A stretch of DNA of 64,000 nucleotides. Source: Bin87 sp965220055 (lineage in GTDB: Bacteria > Chloroflexota > Dehalococcoidia > Lucifugimonadales > UBA3495). The DNA is taken from contig CBDCPE010000004.1 of NCBI GenBank assembly GCA_965220055.1, positions 930,001-994,000 of the forward strand. The letters run 5' to 3'. Within the stretch, counting starts at the first letter, position 1, and the number at the start of each line of letters is the position of its first letter. Positions 49,634-59,125 of the stretch are shown here, piece by piece. A program made the translations under genes and the position numbers. The notes under the pieces were generated by a model. It did no database searches. It had not been told where the DNA came from and saw only the letters and a program-made list of their open reading frames with translations.

Positions 49634-50760
49634 ATGCTACCACGCAACGACCCTGACCGCATCCACGTCGCCTTCGACGATCACCGTCTGGTGGCCAACG
49701 CCGGACTGCTTTTGCCGGTCACCTTGGCCCAGCACCTGGGTCTGAGTGAGCTCGTCGACAACAACGTTGACCTGGGAGAAACGCCGGGTCGAGCCAACCT
49801 GGGGGACAAGCTGCTGACACTGGTGGCCTCGGCCCTGGCCGGTGGCGACTGCATCGACGACGCCGACGTGTTGCGCACCGGCGGTACGGCCAGGGCCATC
49901 GGCTGCGTGGTCAAGGCGCCATCCACGTTGGGCACCTTCCTGCGCAGCTTCCGTTGGGGTCATGTTCGCCAACTGGATCGGGTGAGCCGGGAGCTGTTGG
50001 CGCGGGCCTGGGCCGCTGGGGCGGGACCCGGCGACAAGCCGTTGACCATCGACCTGGACTCCACCATCTGCGAGACCTACGGACTGGGCAAGGAAGGGGC
50101 CCGACACCATGGTTACACCGGCCAGCGGGGCTATCACCCGCTGCTGGCCGTGGCCGCGGACACCGGCGACGTGCTGATGGCGCGGCTGCGCGAGGGCCGC
50201 GCCAACACCGCTCGGGGCGCCGCCTACTTCCTGCGTGAGACGGTGGGGCGGGTGCGCTACGCTGGCGCCAGGGGACAACTCACGGTGCGCGCCGACAGCG
50301 GCTTCTATGCCCACGCCCTGGTCGCCGTCTGCCGCAAGCTGGATGTCCGCTTCTCCATCACCATCCGCCAGCACGCTCGCCTGAGCAATCTCATCGAGGA
50401 GATACCCGAGCAGGACTGGACGCCCATCCTCTACTGGATGGACGGCGCCGCCGACGTGGCCGAGACTGAATACACTCCATTCGAGAGCCAGCCCGACGCC
50501 GCGCCGGCGCGTCTCATCGTACGCAGAGTGAAGCCCACACCCGGTTCCCAACTGGCGCTCATCGCCGACTACAGCTACCACGCCTGCATCACCGACCGGG
50601 AGGGCGAAACTCTGCAACTGGAGGCCGACCACCGCCGCCACACCGAGATCGAGAACGCCATCCGCGACCTGAAGTACGGCGTGGGGCTCAATCATCTACC
50701 CTCAGGACGCTTCGCCGCCAACGCCGCCTGGCTGGCCGTCCAGGTGATGGCCCATAACCT
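49634..50760 (+). pseudogene. IS1380 transposase (copy 3), N-terminal part
   Basis: It encodes MLPRNDPDRIHVAFDDHRLV through IENAIRDLKYGVGLNHLPS to AHN, including all catalytic acids. It then runs into IS110 sequence in the same frame. The remaining C-terminal part lies at 51902-52102. Confidence 0.85.
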
Positions 50761-51901
50761 TGTATGGTACGTAGGGATGCGACAGACCGATCCAACCTGG
50801 GTTGAAGAAAACCGTGGGCCAGCCTGGTCGTCGCATCCTACCCGGATAGAGCCCGAACAGTTGCCCGGGCCAATCGAGCCCGCATCGTGCAAGGAAGGGC
50901 CGACGCTCACACAGGAGGTACAGATGGGAGGAGAACCGAGGTTCGTAGGTATTGATGTCTCAAAGGCGCAGGTGGACGTTGCGGTCCGGCCTACGGGAAG
51001 GAGATGGGTCATGTCCTACGATGAGGCCGGAAGTAAGGAATTGGTCTCCCAGATGGTGGACCTGGGGCCCGCCCTAGTGCTGCTGGAGGCAACGGGCGGT
51101 CTGGAACTGCCCTTGGTGGCCGCACTGGCGGCGGCGGCGCTGCCAGTGGTCGTCGTCAATCCGCGCCAGGTCCGGGACTTCGCCAGGGCCACCGGAACGC
51201 TGGCCAAGACCGACTCGCTGGACGCGGCAGTCCTGGCTCACTTCGCCGACGCGGTTCGTCCCTCGGTGCGCCCTCTCAGGGACGCCGAGGCCCAGGTCCT
51301 CAACTCGCTGACTGCCCGCCGGCGCCAGGTGATGACCATGCTGGTCTCCGAGAAGAACCGACTGGGTACTGCCATCAGCGCGGTGCGTCCTCGCATCGAG
51401 ACCCACATCGCCTGGTTGGACCAGGAGTTGCGCGACTTGGACCAGGAGTTACGGCAGTCTCTTCGCCGAAGTCCAGTATGGCGTGAGAAGGACGACCTGC
51501 TGCGGACCGTTCCCGGCGTAGGGGAGCAGCTCTCTCTCACCCTGCTGGCCGACCTGCCCGAGTTGGGCGCTCTGGACCGACGGCAGATCGCGGCCTTGGT
51601 GGGCGTGGCGCCCTTCAACCGGGACAGCGGTACCTTGCGCGGCCGACGCGCCGTCTGGGGCGGACGCTCCCGGGTTCGGGGTGTTCTCTACATGGGAACG
51701 CTGACCGCGACCCGTTTCAATCCCGTCATCAGCGACTTCTACCAGAGGCTGCTGGAGGCTGGTAAGACGAAGAAAGTGGCTTTGGTCGCTTGCATGCGTA
51801 AACTGCTCACTATCCTAAACGCCATGGTTAAGAATAGCTCTCCATGGCGTAGCTCGCGTCCCGCAGAAATTGCCCAACCTTCTTGACAGCCAACACAGTT
51901 G
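50761..51901 (+). mobile_element. IS110-family element inside IS1380 copy 3
   Basis: It interrupts the IS1380 transposase between AHN and LARW codons, with a possible CT dinucleotide on both sides, as is usual for IS110 insertions. Its ends carry no long inverted repeat, also typical. Confidence 0.82.
50924..51886 (+). CDS. IS110-family (DEDD) transposase
   Basis: A 320-residue DEDD transposase beginning MGGEPRFVGIDVSKAQVDVAV, behind AGGAGG at a 5-nt spacing. The Asp-Glu pattern GIDVSK, LEATGG and KTDSLDAAVLAHFA is complete. The C-terminal serine/HhH-like half (PGVGEQLSLTLLADLPELG, VGVAPFNRDSGTLRGRR) follows. Intact, so potentially active. Confidence 0.92.
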   Translation: MGGEPRFVGIDVSKAQVDVAVRPTGRRWVMSYDEAGSKELVSQMVDLGPALVLLEATGGLELPLVAALAAAALPVVVVNPRQVRDFARATGTLAKTDSLDAAVLAHFADAVRPSVRPLRDAEAQVLNSLTARRRQVMTMLVSEKNRLGTAISAVRPRIETHIAWLDQELRDLDQELRQSLRRSPVWREKDDLLRTVPGVGEQLSLTLLADLPELGALDRRQIAALVGVAPFNRDSGTLRGRRAVWGGRSRVRGVLYMGTLTATRFNPVISDFYQRLLEAGKTKKVALVACMRKLLTILNAMVKNSSPWRSSRPAEIAQPS

Positions 51902-52102
51902 CTGGCCCGCTGGACCACGCGCATCGGCCTGGGCGAGCAGATCCTTACCACCAAGACCCTCCGGCGACGCTTCTTCTCCCTGGCTGGACGCATCACCCGC
52001 ACCGCCCGCCGCCTCACCCTGCATCTTCCCCAAGGCTGGCCCTGGCAAAACCAGTTCATGCAGGCCCTGGCCCGGCTGCGAGCCCTGCCGCTCCCTTCCT
52101 GA
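51902..52102 (+). pseudogene. IS1380 transposase (copy 3), C-terminal part
   Basis: LARWTTRIGLGEQILTTKTL... to the end matches the last part of the copy 2 transposase. It was separated from its N-terminal part by the IS110 insertion. Confidence 0.85.
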
Positions 52103-52367
52103 CGGCGTAGCTAGCGCCCGACCCTTCAACCAGACCGCCCAACCGCCTGGCAGACCCGCGTCAGGCTGGGCACCGCGTGTCTCCAGCTGCCATCGACTAT
52201 GGTGATCTTGCCCGCCGCCGCCGCTCGCGAGCCGTCAACATCCCCCTGGCGTAGCTGTCTCGACCCGCACCCGCCCGCATCCGGCGGGATCAGGGCACTG
52301 CAGCCATCAACCACGCTTCTCATCCCCTGCGTCACCAGCCCACTCGCGTCCGTTCGGTGGATTCGGG

Positions 52368-53395
52368 CTTAGCAAAAATGGGTAGGCTACCGCGACTTCC
52401 CATTGGTTGAGTCTATTCATCTGACTCGACAAATGTTCGTCTAATCCTGATGTTTTGATTTCAGTGATCTGAGCGTAATAACTGGAGAATTTGGCGAAAT
52501 CCTGTAACGCCTCGATCGCAGCATCCTGGGTGGGCCTGTCGAAAGTCTTTTTCACCTCATCGTAGGTTTCGTCTTTACGAGGAAGGCTCCCGTCTTTCAT
52601 CAAGTAATGCCAGAAAAAATTGGTGGATGAACTCTGGACTCCACCAGTAAGGGTTTGTTCCATAGGGTACCAATATGAGTAGTATGCTTGTTCTTGTCGT
52701 TGGGGATCCATGATGTTCATCAGAAAATAATTCCGTATCAAATCTGCAACGCTGAGAGGCATACCAGTATTATTGAGGCTTTCGAAAATTCTATTGGGAC
52801 TGTCATCTTGGTCAAGATGAATACTTACCATGTCCAAGTGATTGACTATACAACTGTGTAATTTGCGCAAGTCGATCGGATTTCCTTCGATATCGCCTTC
52901 CTGCAACTTTGCCAAAAAATATGAACACGCGCGGTCTATTTGCGTTCCACCAGTTGAAGATTCGCCATTGACTACCGTACTGAACGCCGAGCGGTCCCTC
53001 TGTGTGGGCATCAACTTGACACGTTCATCCCCGTCGTTGAATTCATTGATCAAGCAAGTATTCTGTATTTCGGTGGCCAACCTCTTCCAAACATCCGGTT
53101 CGCTCGCGGCTCGTTGGCTGATGACACTCAATAGGATGAACAAGGAAGTCATCCTTTGTTGGCCGTCAATGAGCGTATAACGAGACACGCTTTCGGGTTC
53201 ATTCGGAATTTGCTGTGTAACCACCGAACCTATGAAATGGTTCTTCGGAGTGGCCATCGCGTAAATTTCCAGCAGGTCGTCCCACAATTGCTCCCATTGC
53301 TCTTCCTCCCAGCTGTAGGTCCGTTGGTACAACGGAACAACGTATTGTATCTTTCCATCCAACAATTTTTGGAAAACAACTTCTCCGGCTTTCAT
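52368..53395 (-). pseudogene. DUF262 (GmrS-like) protein, C-terminus cut by IS1380
   Basis: A frame from ATG 53395 (or 53410) gives MKAGEVVFQKLL, VPLYQRTYSWEEEQWEQLW, HFIGSVV, and the catalytic TLIDGQQRMTSLFIL near residue 80. The core is intact for about 340 residues. At 52368 the IS1380 copy 3 end takes over and the frame stops 20 codons into IS sequence. It is a different gene from the 34926 fragment. The DUF262 domain hydrolyses nucleotide-driven DNA cleavage in type IV restriction. Confidence 0.75.
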
Positions 53396-53442
53396 TTCTA
53401 TGCCTCGCAACTTATACGCGACAAATCAACGGGGCGCTTGCT

Positions 53443-54441
53443 CTACGACTGGGTCAACTCCCTGACCACTTCGGTCAGGGCGGGTATCACCTTCTCCCAG
53501 TCGCCGACCACGCCGTAGCGAGCTTCCTTGAAGATGTTAGCGTCGGCATCCCTGTTGATGGCAACGATGGCCTTGGAGCCGCTACAGCCGGCCATGTGCT
53601 GGCTGGCGCCGGATATGGCCACGGTGATGTAGAGGTCAGGGGTGATGGTCTTGCCGGTGAGGCCGACCTGGTAGTTAGCGGGAACCCAGCCCGAGTCCAC
53701 TGCCGCCCGGGACGCGCCCACGGCGCCGCCCAGGAGGTTGGCCAGTTCTTCAAGCTGCGAGAAAGGCTCAGGCCCGCCAAGGCCGCGACCACCGGACACG
53801 ACTATCCGGGCGTCCTCCAGCTTGATCCCCTCGGCTTCTTCCTGCACCACGTCAACGACCCGGGTTTTCGCTGTGGAGACGTCGATGTCGACCGGGAAAG
53901 CGATCACCTGCCCCGTGCGGCCGGCGTCGGCGTCCAGCGGCTCGTAGGTCTTTGGCCGAACGGCGGCGATCTGCGGAGTATGGGTGCAGCTAACCACGGC
54001 GATCGCGCTGCCGCCGTATACCGGACGGTTGGCCAGCAGGCGCCCGGTCTCAGCATCCGCAGACACTTCCAGGCAGTCCTGTGCCAGACCCACGCCCAGC
54101 CGGAATGCCAGCCGAGGAGCCAGTTCGCGTCCCTCATTGTTGCGGGCGATCAGGATGATGCCCGGGTTGACCTCGGCGGCTACGGTCTGCATCGCGGACA
54201 GGTACAGATCGGGATGATAGTCCGCAAGCGAGGGATTGGTCACCGCGTAGGCTTTATCCGCGCCGTGGGCTATAGCTTGTTGAGGCGAGTCCGCAACGTC
54301 TCCGCCGAGGATCGCAATGGCCAGTTCCTGGTTGAGGGCATCGGCAAGGGAACGTCCAGCCGCCAGGAGTTCCTGGGCGGTGGAGGCCAGATTGCCTTCG
54401 GGGGCGTCGCCGAAAACTAGGATACCGGTAGCGTCTGCCAT
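53443..54441 (-). CDS. etfA: Electron transfer flavoprotein alpha subunit
   Basis: A 332-residue ETF alpha chain that, with the beta chain, carries electrons from flavin dehydrogenases to the respiratory chain. The FAD-binding C-terminal half shows RAAVDSGWVPANYQVGLTG and KTITPDLYITVAISGASQH, with KAIVAINRDADANIF near the end. The N-terminal half begins GILVFGDAPEG. GGAG precedes the ATG by 7 nt. It is downstream of etfB with a 67-bp gap that contains a short GC-rich hairpin. Confidence 0.95.
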   Translation of the reverse strand: MADATGILVFGDAPEGNLASTAQELLAAGRSLADALNQELAIAILGGDVADSPQQAIAHGADKAYAVTNPSLADYHPDLYLSAMQTVAAEVNPGIILIARNNEGRELAPRLAFRLGVGLAQDCLEVSADAETGRLLANRPVYGGSAIAVVSCTHTPQIAAVRPKTYEPLDADAGRTGQVIAFPVDIDVSTAKTRVVDVVQEEAEGIKLEDARIVVSGGRGLGGPEPFSQLEELANLLGGAVGASRAAVDSGWVPANYQVGLTGKTITPDLYITVAISGASQHMAGCSGSKAIVAINRDADANIFKEARYGVVGDWEKVIPALTEVVRELTQS

Positions 54442-54473
54442 TTTATACTCCGTGGGTGGGGACCCAACAACAG

Positions 54474-54491
54474 GGCGGGTTCCGACCCGCC
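54474..54491. terminator. Short hairpin between etfB and etfA
   Basis: GGCGGGT (54474-54480) pairs with ACCCGCC (54485-54491) around TCCG. There is no T tract, so partial termination or mRNA processing is possible. Confidence 0.4.
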
Positions 54492-54508
54492 AGTTTCGTA
54501 CTCTCAGG

Positions 54509-55309
54509 TTAGATGAAGCGGTCCTCGCGGAGCCGCAACGCCAGCTTGCGGGCAGAATCCATATCGTCGTCGCCCTCGATTATCTCGCAGTCCTGGTCGC
54601 GCTCGGGCACGAACAGATCGTGCAGGGTCAGGCGCGGTTCCAACTGGGCATCGTCGATATCCAGATCGCTGGTCGTCCACACGGTCGGCCGCTTGCGGGT
54701 GGCCGCCATGATGCCCCGCAGGGTGGGATAGCGGGGCTGGCCCAACTCGTTGCTGACGGTCACCAGGGCCGGCAGGTCAGCCTCAACGACCTCGTAGCCG
54801 TCGGGAGCGAGACGCTCCACAACTACCTTGCTGTCCTGCACGTCCACCTTCTTGCCCAGGGTGATGCAGGCTATACCGAGGGTTTCGGCGACGCCCAGCG
54901 GCACTTGCGCGTTGTCCCAGTCGGAAGCCTGGCGTCCGCAGATGATGAGGTCGAAACCGCCCAGCTTTTTGATGGCGGCGGTCAGCAACTGCACCGTGAA
55001 GAAAGAGTCCACCGAGTTGCGGAAGGCGTCGTCCTGTAGCAAGACGAGCTCGTCGGCGCCCATGGACAGTGGCTTCTTCATCACGTCCAGGGCAAAGGAG
55101 GTGCCGGAAGAAATGACGGTAATGCTGGCTCCCTGCGCGTCTTTGATCTGCAGGGCGGCTTCGACGGCGTTTTCGTCAAACCCGTTCACTACGGGCGGGA
55201 TGTTCGCGGGCGGAACCACCTGCCTGGCGTCCGGGTCTATTCGAAACGCAGCGGCGGGCATTTCCGGGTCCACGACCTGCTTGGCCAGGACACAAATGTT
55301 AACGGGCAT
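54509..55309 (-). CDS. etfB: Electron transfer flavoprotein beta subunit
   Basis: A 266-residue ETF beta chain, starting MPVNICVLAKQVVDPE at ATG 55309 behind AGGAGAG. The AMP-binding and subunit-contact blocks appear in order (NGFDENAVEAALQIKD, ADELVLLQDDAF, DLIICGRQASDWDNAQVPLGVAETLG). It precedes etfA on the same strand. The pair probably serves flavin dehydrogenases encoded elsewhere. Confidence 0.95.
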   Translation of the reverse strand: MPVNICVLAKQVVDPEMPAAAFRIDPDARQVVPPANIPPVVNGFDENAVEAALQIKDAQGASITVISSGTSFALDVMKKPLSMGADELVLLQDDAFRNSVDSFFTVQLLTAAIKKLGGFDLIICGRQASDWDNAQVPLGVAETLGIACITLGKKVDVQDSKVVVERLAPDGYEVVEADLPALVTVSNELGQPRYPTLRGIMAATRKRPTVWTTSDLDIDDAQLEPRLTLHDLFVPERDQDCEIIEGDDDMDSARKLALRLREDRFI

Positions 55310-55483
55310 CAGGAACGCACTCTCCTGTCGCAATACGAAAATGGGCTATGTGAAAGTTATCACTAGCCCATAGCAGTGTCAAACGTTCGCCGAATCCGTA
55401 GCGTTCTCAACGAATTCGTTATGAGCGCGCTGCGGTGAACACTGCAATGCGGCGATACTACGACAAGCTACGCCCGCATGCGG

Positions 55484-56491
55484 TCAGATTTCCCGGAAAG
55501 CAGGCTCCGGCTCTCCGATGTAGAAGTTGTTGGCCCACAGTTCGTCGATGATTGCTTGGTCGCCCTCGGCGATCGGCGGCGTGTCCACCGCTTCCGAATA
55601 CTCCTCGAGTTCCTCCAGCGTTGTGAAGTTTGGCAGCACGCTGGTAATCGTAGGTTGATGTAGCACGAACTGGATAGCGGCCTGGCTCATGGTGCGCCCG
55701 ACTTCTTCGCCGGCGAGGAACTTGACCTGCTCCACCTTGACCAGAGCCTCGCTGAGCCACTGGTGCCGGCGATACGAACGGTGGTCGTTCTCATCGAATT
55801 CGGGCGGCGCGTCGTAGCGGCCGGTCAATGCCTCGGACGCGTGGGGCACGCGGGAAAGCAGGCCCACCTGCTCTTTCTCGGCGATTGGGAAGAAGTCCTT
55901 GGCCGGGTCCTGTTCGAGGATGCTGTAGATAATCTGGCAACTGCTGACATGCCGCTCTTGCATGCTGGCCTGGCCTTCTTCGAACCAGCCGATATCGGGG
56001 CCCAGGGCGGAGCCGTAGTATCGGATTTTACCCTCGTTTTTGAGCTCTTCCAGCGTCTCGAACACCTCGTCCTTTTCGATGGCCTCGATGCGGGGGTTGT
56101 GCAGTTGGTAGAGGTCGATGTAGTCCGTCTTCAGGCGGCGCAGCGATTGCTCGCAGGCGAAGCGGATGAAGTCCGGCTCGAACTTCTGCGGGCGCTCCTG
56201 GTGGCCGACGCGGGGCGTGGTCTGGTCGTAGATGTCGTAGCCGAACTTGGTGGCTATGATCATCTCATGCCGGCGGTGGCTCATGAACTTGGCAAGGACA
56301 TCTTCGCCGTAACCGTCGCCATAGGTGTCGGCGGTGTCAAAGAAGTTGATGCCCAATTCCAGCGCCTCTTCAAGCAGCTGTCGCCTGGTTTCCTCAGGGA
56401 TCTGGCCCCACCAGTTGGTGGCCACGGTCCAGACGCCGAAGCCGACTTCGGACAGCATCAGGTCGGTGCGGGGGAGTTGGCGGTATTTCAT
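55484..56491 (-). CDS. Aldo/keto reductase
   Basis: A 335-residue NADPH-linked TIM-barrel reductase. The catalytic tetrad is visible as D in FFDTADTYGDGYGEDVLAKF (with the following Tyr), K in IATKFGYDIYDQ, and H in IDLYQLHNPRIE. The start MKYRQLPRTDLMLSEVGFG has AAAGGA before the ATG. It is a single gene downstream of the etf pair and its substrate is unknown; many such proteins act on aldehydes or sugars. Confidence 0.92.
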   Translation of the reverse strand: MKYRQLPRTDLMLSEVGFGVWTVATNWWGQIPEETRRQLLEEALELGINFFDTADTYGDGYGEDVLAKFMSHRRHEMIIATKFGYDIYDQTTPRVGHQERPQKFEPDFIRFACEQSLRRLKTDYIDLYQLHNPRIEAIEKDEVFETLEELKNEGKIRYYGSALGPDIGWFEEGQASMQERHVSSCQIIYSILEQDPAKDFFPIAEKEQVGLLSRVPHASEALTGRYDAPPEFDENDHRSYRRHQWLSEALVKVEQVKFLAGEEVGRTMSQAAIQFVLHQPTITSVLPNFTTLEELEEYSEAVDTPPIAEGDQAIIDELWANNFYIGEPEPAFREI

Positions 56492-56533
56492 GGTGTCGTG
56501 TCCTTTGCATTCAGTTGACAGGCGTTGACCACA

Positions 56534-57163
56534 TTACCCTGGCGCGTGTCGGTGCCCCAGTGTTTCCAGACGAGTAAACCAAGAGTTGAAACGTCTGCAT
56601 TGGCCGCGGATAGTATTCAAGCCGATGCTCTCGGCAACTATGGGGCCATCAACCCGTTTGTGATACTTGGGTATCACACTCAGGATACGTTTGCTGGGAG
56701 CGGTTATGGGGTCGTCGTTGATGTGCTCTGGTGTTTCAAATTGAGAGCGTATCCGGCGTAATTCAGCGGTCGCGCTGACCGGGAGGTCGACGCAAGTATC
56801 AAATGCATCGACATCCGAAAACAGCAATCCCTCGAATTCGTACTGCTGGACGTAAGAAAATACTCGCGACTCATCCCAGTCACGAGATATTTTCCGATTT
56901 ACTTCGGAGTTGATCCGCTCCTGCAATTGGTTGGGGGTTACGTCTCCTTTGCGTCGGAATCCATAAAAATCCACCAACGACGTTACATAATCGTGGGACC
57001 AAAACAGATTAGCCATTTCCGACGCTAACCGTTCTACCGTTACATCCCCCATCATGAGGACAGGTTGCGCGTTGATGCCGTTCCTAGTCAAGTGTGTGGC
57101 CAGAACTCGCTTGACAAATTCTTCCTCTGTTTCACCTTCCACCGCGATCGCGAGGCGGATCAT
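56534..57163 (-). CDS. DUF4276 (TOPRIM-like) protein, partner of the AAA ATPase
   Basis: A 209-residue protein of the DUF4276 family. It begins MIRLAIAVEGETEEEFV, the TOPRIM-like glutamate motif. VDFYGFR near residue 62 and YEFEGLLFSDVDAF near residue 106 give further family acidic residues. Its ATG overlaps the AAA gene's stop by the sequence ATGA, so the two are coupled. TOPRIM-containing partners of AAA ATPases act as nucleases in PARIS (AriA/AriB) and related defence systems. By analogy this protein may be the effector nuclease. Confidence 0.82.
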   Translation of the reverse strand: MIRLAIAVEGETEEEFVKRVLATHLTRNGINAQPVLMMGDVTVERLASEMANLFWSHDYVTSLVDFYGFRRKGDVTPNQLQERINSEVNRKISRDWDESRVFSYVQQYEFEGLLFSDVDAFDTCVDLPVSATAELRRIRSQFETPEHINDDPITAPSKRILSVIPKYHKRVDGPIVAESIGLNTIRGQCRRFNSWFTRLETLGHRHAPG

Positions 57164-58314
57164 GGCCGCCCTCCTAGAAGGTTTTTCTGCCAGAGTTCAC
57201 CTGGGGTGAAACTATCTTCCATCCATTTTTGATAATTGGCCGGATCGAGCGGTCGGATTTCTGTACGCCCTTCGCGCAAATCTAGGACGAAAATCTGGTC
57301 GAGGCCGAACGCATCGACTAGCAGGGGCGACTGGGTGGCAACGATGATCTGTCGTTGAGTAGACAAAGCACGAATCATGCCACCTATCAATGTAACCGCG
57401 GCTGGATGCAGGCCCAACTCTGGTTCGTCCAGCAGGATTACGCTTGGTAGCATGGCTAGAGGCAAGTTGAGGAGCGTCACCAACGCAAAAAGACGTAGCG
57501 ACCCATCAGAAGTCAGATGCGCGCCGAAGGTTTTATCTGTCCATTTGGCCTGCCACCGTAGGGTCACTTTGCCGTAATTTTCTTCAACAACGAAGCGATC
57601 GAAACCTGGAAGAATGCGTCTAATGTGCCGACAAATCAACTCGTAACGTCGGATGTCTTCACGTTCCAGACGGTAGAGGACGGCGGCTAGGTTGCCTCCG
57701 TGCTTAAGCAAGCGGTCACGGTCGGTAGCGTCCCAACTCTGCTTAATGTTGGAAACGTCTGACGTGTCATGAAATTGATAAGCGTAGCAGTCAGGGATGA
57801 ACTTTGTGATCACGTACGCTGGCGTCGCTATGAAAGGATTTAGATGTACGCCGCTATCAGGTAATGATTGGGCCGCTTCCACGATCTTCGCTTCGGTGTG
57901 TCCACTGTCCAAATGCTGCCAAGGGTCGGGATTTCTTCGAACCTGACTGTTGAACCTAAAAGCTTCTTCATTGAACAAAAAACGGTCCGGGTGGGCATGG
58001 GAAAGCGCGAATTTGTAGTCTGCACGTCCGTGAACGGCCGTCATCACCGTCACTTCGGCCTCTAAGCGGGATGTCGTTCGACTGCCCCCGAACAATTGGT
58101 CATCAGCACCTCCTTGGCGCTGGACGAACTCTCCCAGCCTACGTATGCCGACCATCCAGTTCAGCATCTCAAAAAATCGGAGGAAATTAGACTTGCCCGA
58201 GCCATTGGCACCGATGAGCACCGTCGCATCGGGCAAGTCTGCAAGGGTCACATCCGCCAAAGAGCGGAAACCACGGATACTGACGGCATCGATCTTAGCC
58301 GGAAGCACGGACAA
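57160..58314 (-). CDS. AAA ATPase (AAA_21/SMC-like), sensor partner of the DUF4276 protein
   Basis: A 384-residue ABC/SMC-type ATPase. Walker A is VLIGANGSGKSNFLRFFEML near residue 35. Walker B with downstream switch is SVILLDEPELGLHP near residue 305, followed by QIIVATQSPLLVDAF. The centre is a helical insert. The start is TTG 58314 or, more likely, GTG 58308, which has GGTGG at 7 nt. With the overlapping DUF4276 gene this makes a two-gene module of the kind used in abortive-infection defence. It is intact although the neighbouring defence genes are broken. Confidence 0.85.
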   Translation of the reverse strand: MSVLPAKIDAVSIRGFRSLADVTLADLPDATVLIGANGSGKSNFLRFFEMLNWMVGIRRLGEFVQRQGGADDQLFGGSRTTSRLEAEVTVMTAVHGRADYKFALSHAHPDRFLFNEEAFRFNSQVRRNPDPWQHLDSGHTEAKIVEAAQSLPDSGVHLNPFIATPAYVITKFIPDCYAYQFHDTSDVSNIKQSWDATDRDRLLKHGGNLAAVLYRLEREDIRRYELICRHIRRILPGFDRFVVEENYGKVTLRWQAKWTDKTFGAHLTSDGSLRLFALVTLLNLPLAMLPSVILLDEPELGLHPAAVTLIGGMIRALSTQRQIIVATQSPLLVDAFGLDQIFVLDLREGRTEIRPLDPANYQKWMEDSFTPGELWQKNLLGGRP

Positions 58315-58443
58315 ACCACCTCGGCTCGGTCATTCGGCCAAAATATACGCCACACGCGCGGTATAGCCGCAACCGGACCGGCTCATCTAGCACCGGGAAA
58401 GATTGCGGGCGCTCAGCAAGCATTTCTGACGATCGGGAACCCG

Positions 58444-59034
58444 CTACGCCGGCACCAGGCCCAGACTGCCGCGCACGGCTTCGACCATTTCGTTGAAGCG
58501 GGCGTCGTCCAGCACCGGTTTGGCGTTGCCGAGGCGGACCGTGGGGATGATGTCGACCCAGGACTTGCAGCCCCCGTACTCCGGGATGTATGCCACCGTG
58601 GTGGGCGATTCCATTTCGTACACACGCAGCAGCATGATGGTCAGGGGCACCATAGGCTTCCAGTGGAGGCGGGACTGGGCGTATGTATCCGTCCAGATGT
58701 GGTGGGGCGCCAGGTCTTCGACCTTGCCCTGCTGGTCGATCTCGATGAGCTCGTGGACGCGGGCCCAGTGGGAGAAGGTGACAGCGTTTTTGTCGTCCGG
58801 GTCATCGGCCAACAACTGCCGCAGCGCGGTCTGGTGGCTGTCCTTGAGGAGGTCTTCCTTCTGGTGCAGATACGTGGGGTACAGCAGGAACTCGGGATGC
58901 ACCACGCGGAAGTCCTTGCTCTCCTCGTGGATGCCGCCCTTGCGGAGCATCATGATCTGGTCGCCATCGGCCAGGGCCTTGACGGTTATTGCCCACTCTT
59001 TCAGGGCCAACTGGCAGGTCTCAGGGGTGGTCAT
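58444..59034 (-). CDS. DUF1802 family protein
   Basis: A 196-residue protein beginning MTTPETCQLALKEWAI, with the ATG 59034 preceded by GGAGGTTG. Typical DUF1802 blocks are GDQIMMLRKGGIHEE near residue 22, HPEFLLYPTYLHQ near 45, and the closing IPTVRLGNAKPVLDD. No catalytic motif is recognised. It is the last gene of a TatD-Tag-like-DUF1802 run. Confidence 0.8.
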   Translation of the reverse strand: MTTPETCQLALKEWAITVKALADGDQIMMLRKGGIHEESKDFRVVHPEFLLYPTYLHQKEDLLKDSHQTALRQLLADDPDDKNAVTFSHWARVHELIEIDQQGKVEDLAPHHIWTDTYAQSRLHWKPMVPLTIMLLRVYEMESPTTVAYIPEYGGCKSWVDIIPTVRLGNAKPVLDDARFNEMVEAVRGSLGLVPA

Positions 59035-59125
59035 GGCCTCAACCTCCGGTATTTTGCGCGGTTTTAAAGGATCGACAGAATTGTGCTGTTGGGTGAATTG
59101 CTTACTGCGCTTGGAATGTCTCCAG

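Larger units (their letters stand above)
49514..52367 (+). mobile_element. IS1380-family element, copy 3, interrupted by IS110
   Basis: The 5' end AATCCACCGAA with 120-bp leader and the 3' end CGGTGGATTCGGG (52367) are both present. An IS110-type element (50761-51901) sits within the transposase gene. Without it the transposase would run from ATG 49634 to 52102. Confidence 0.87.

Noticed and set aside
49565..51886. A single 773-residue protein
   Set aside because: It is an accidental fusion of an IS1380 transposase with an IS110 transposase that was inserted in frame.
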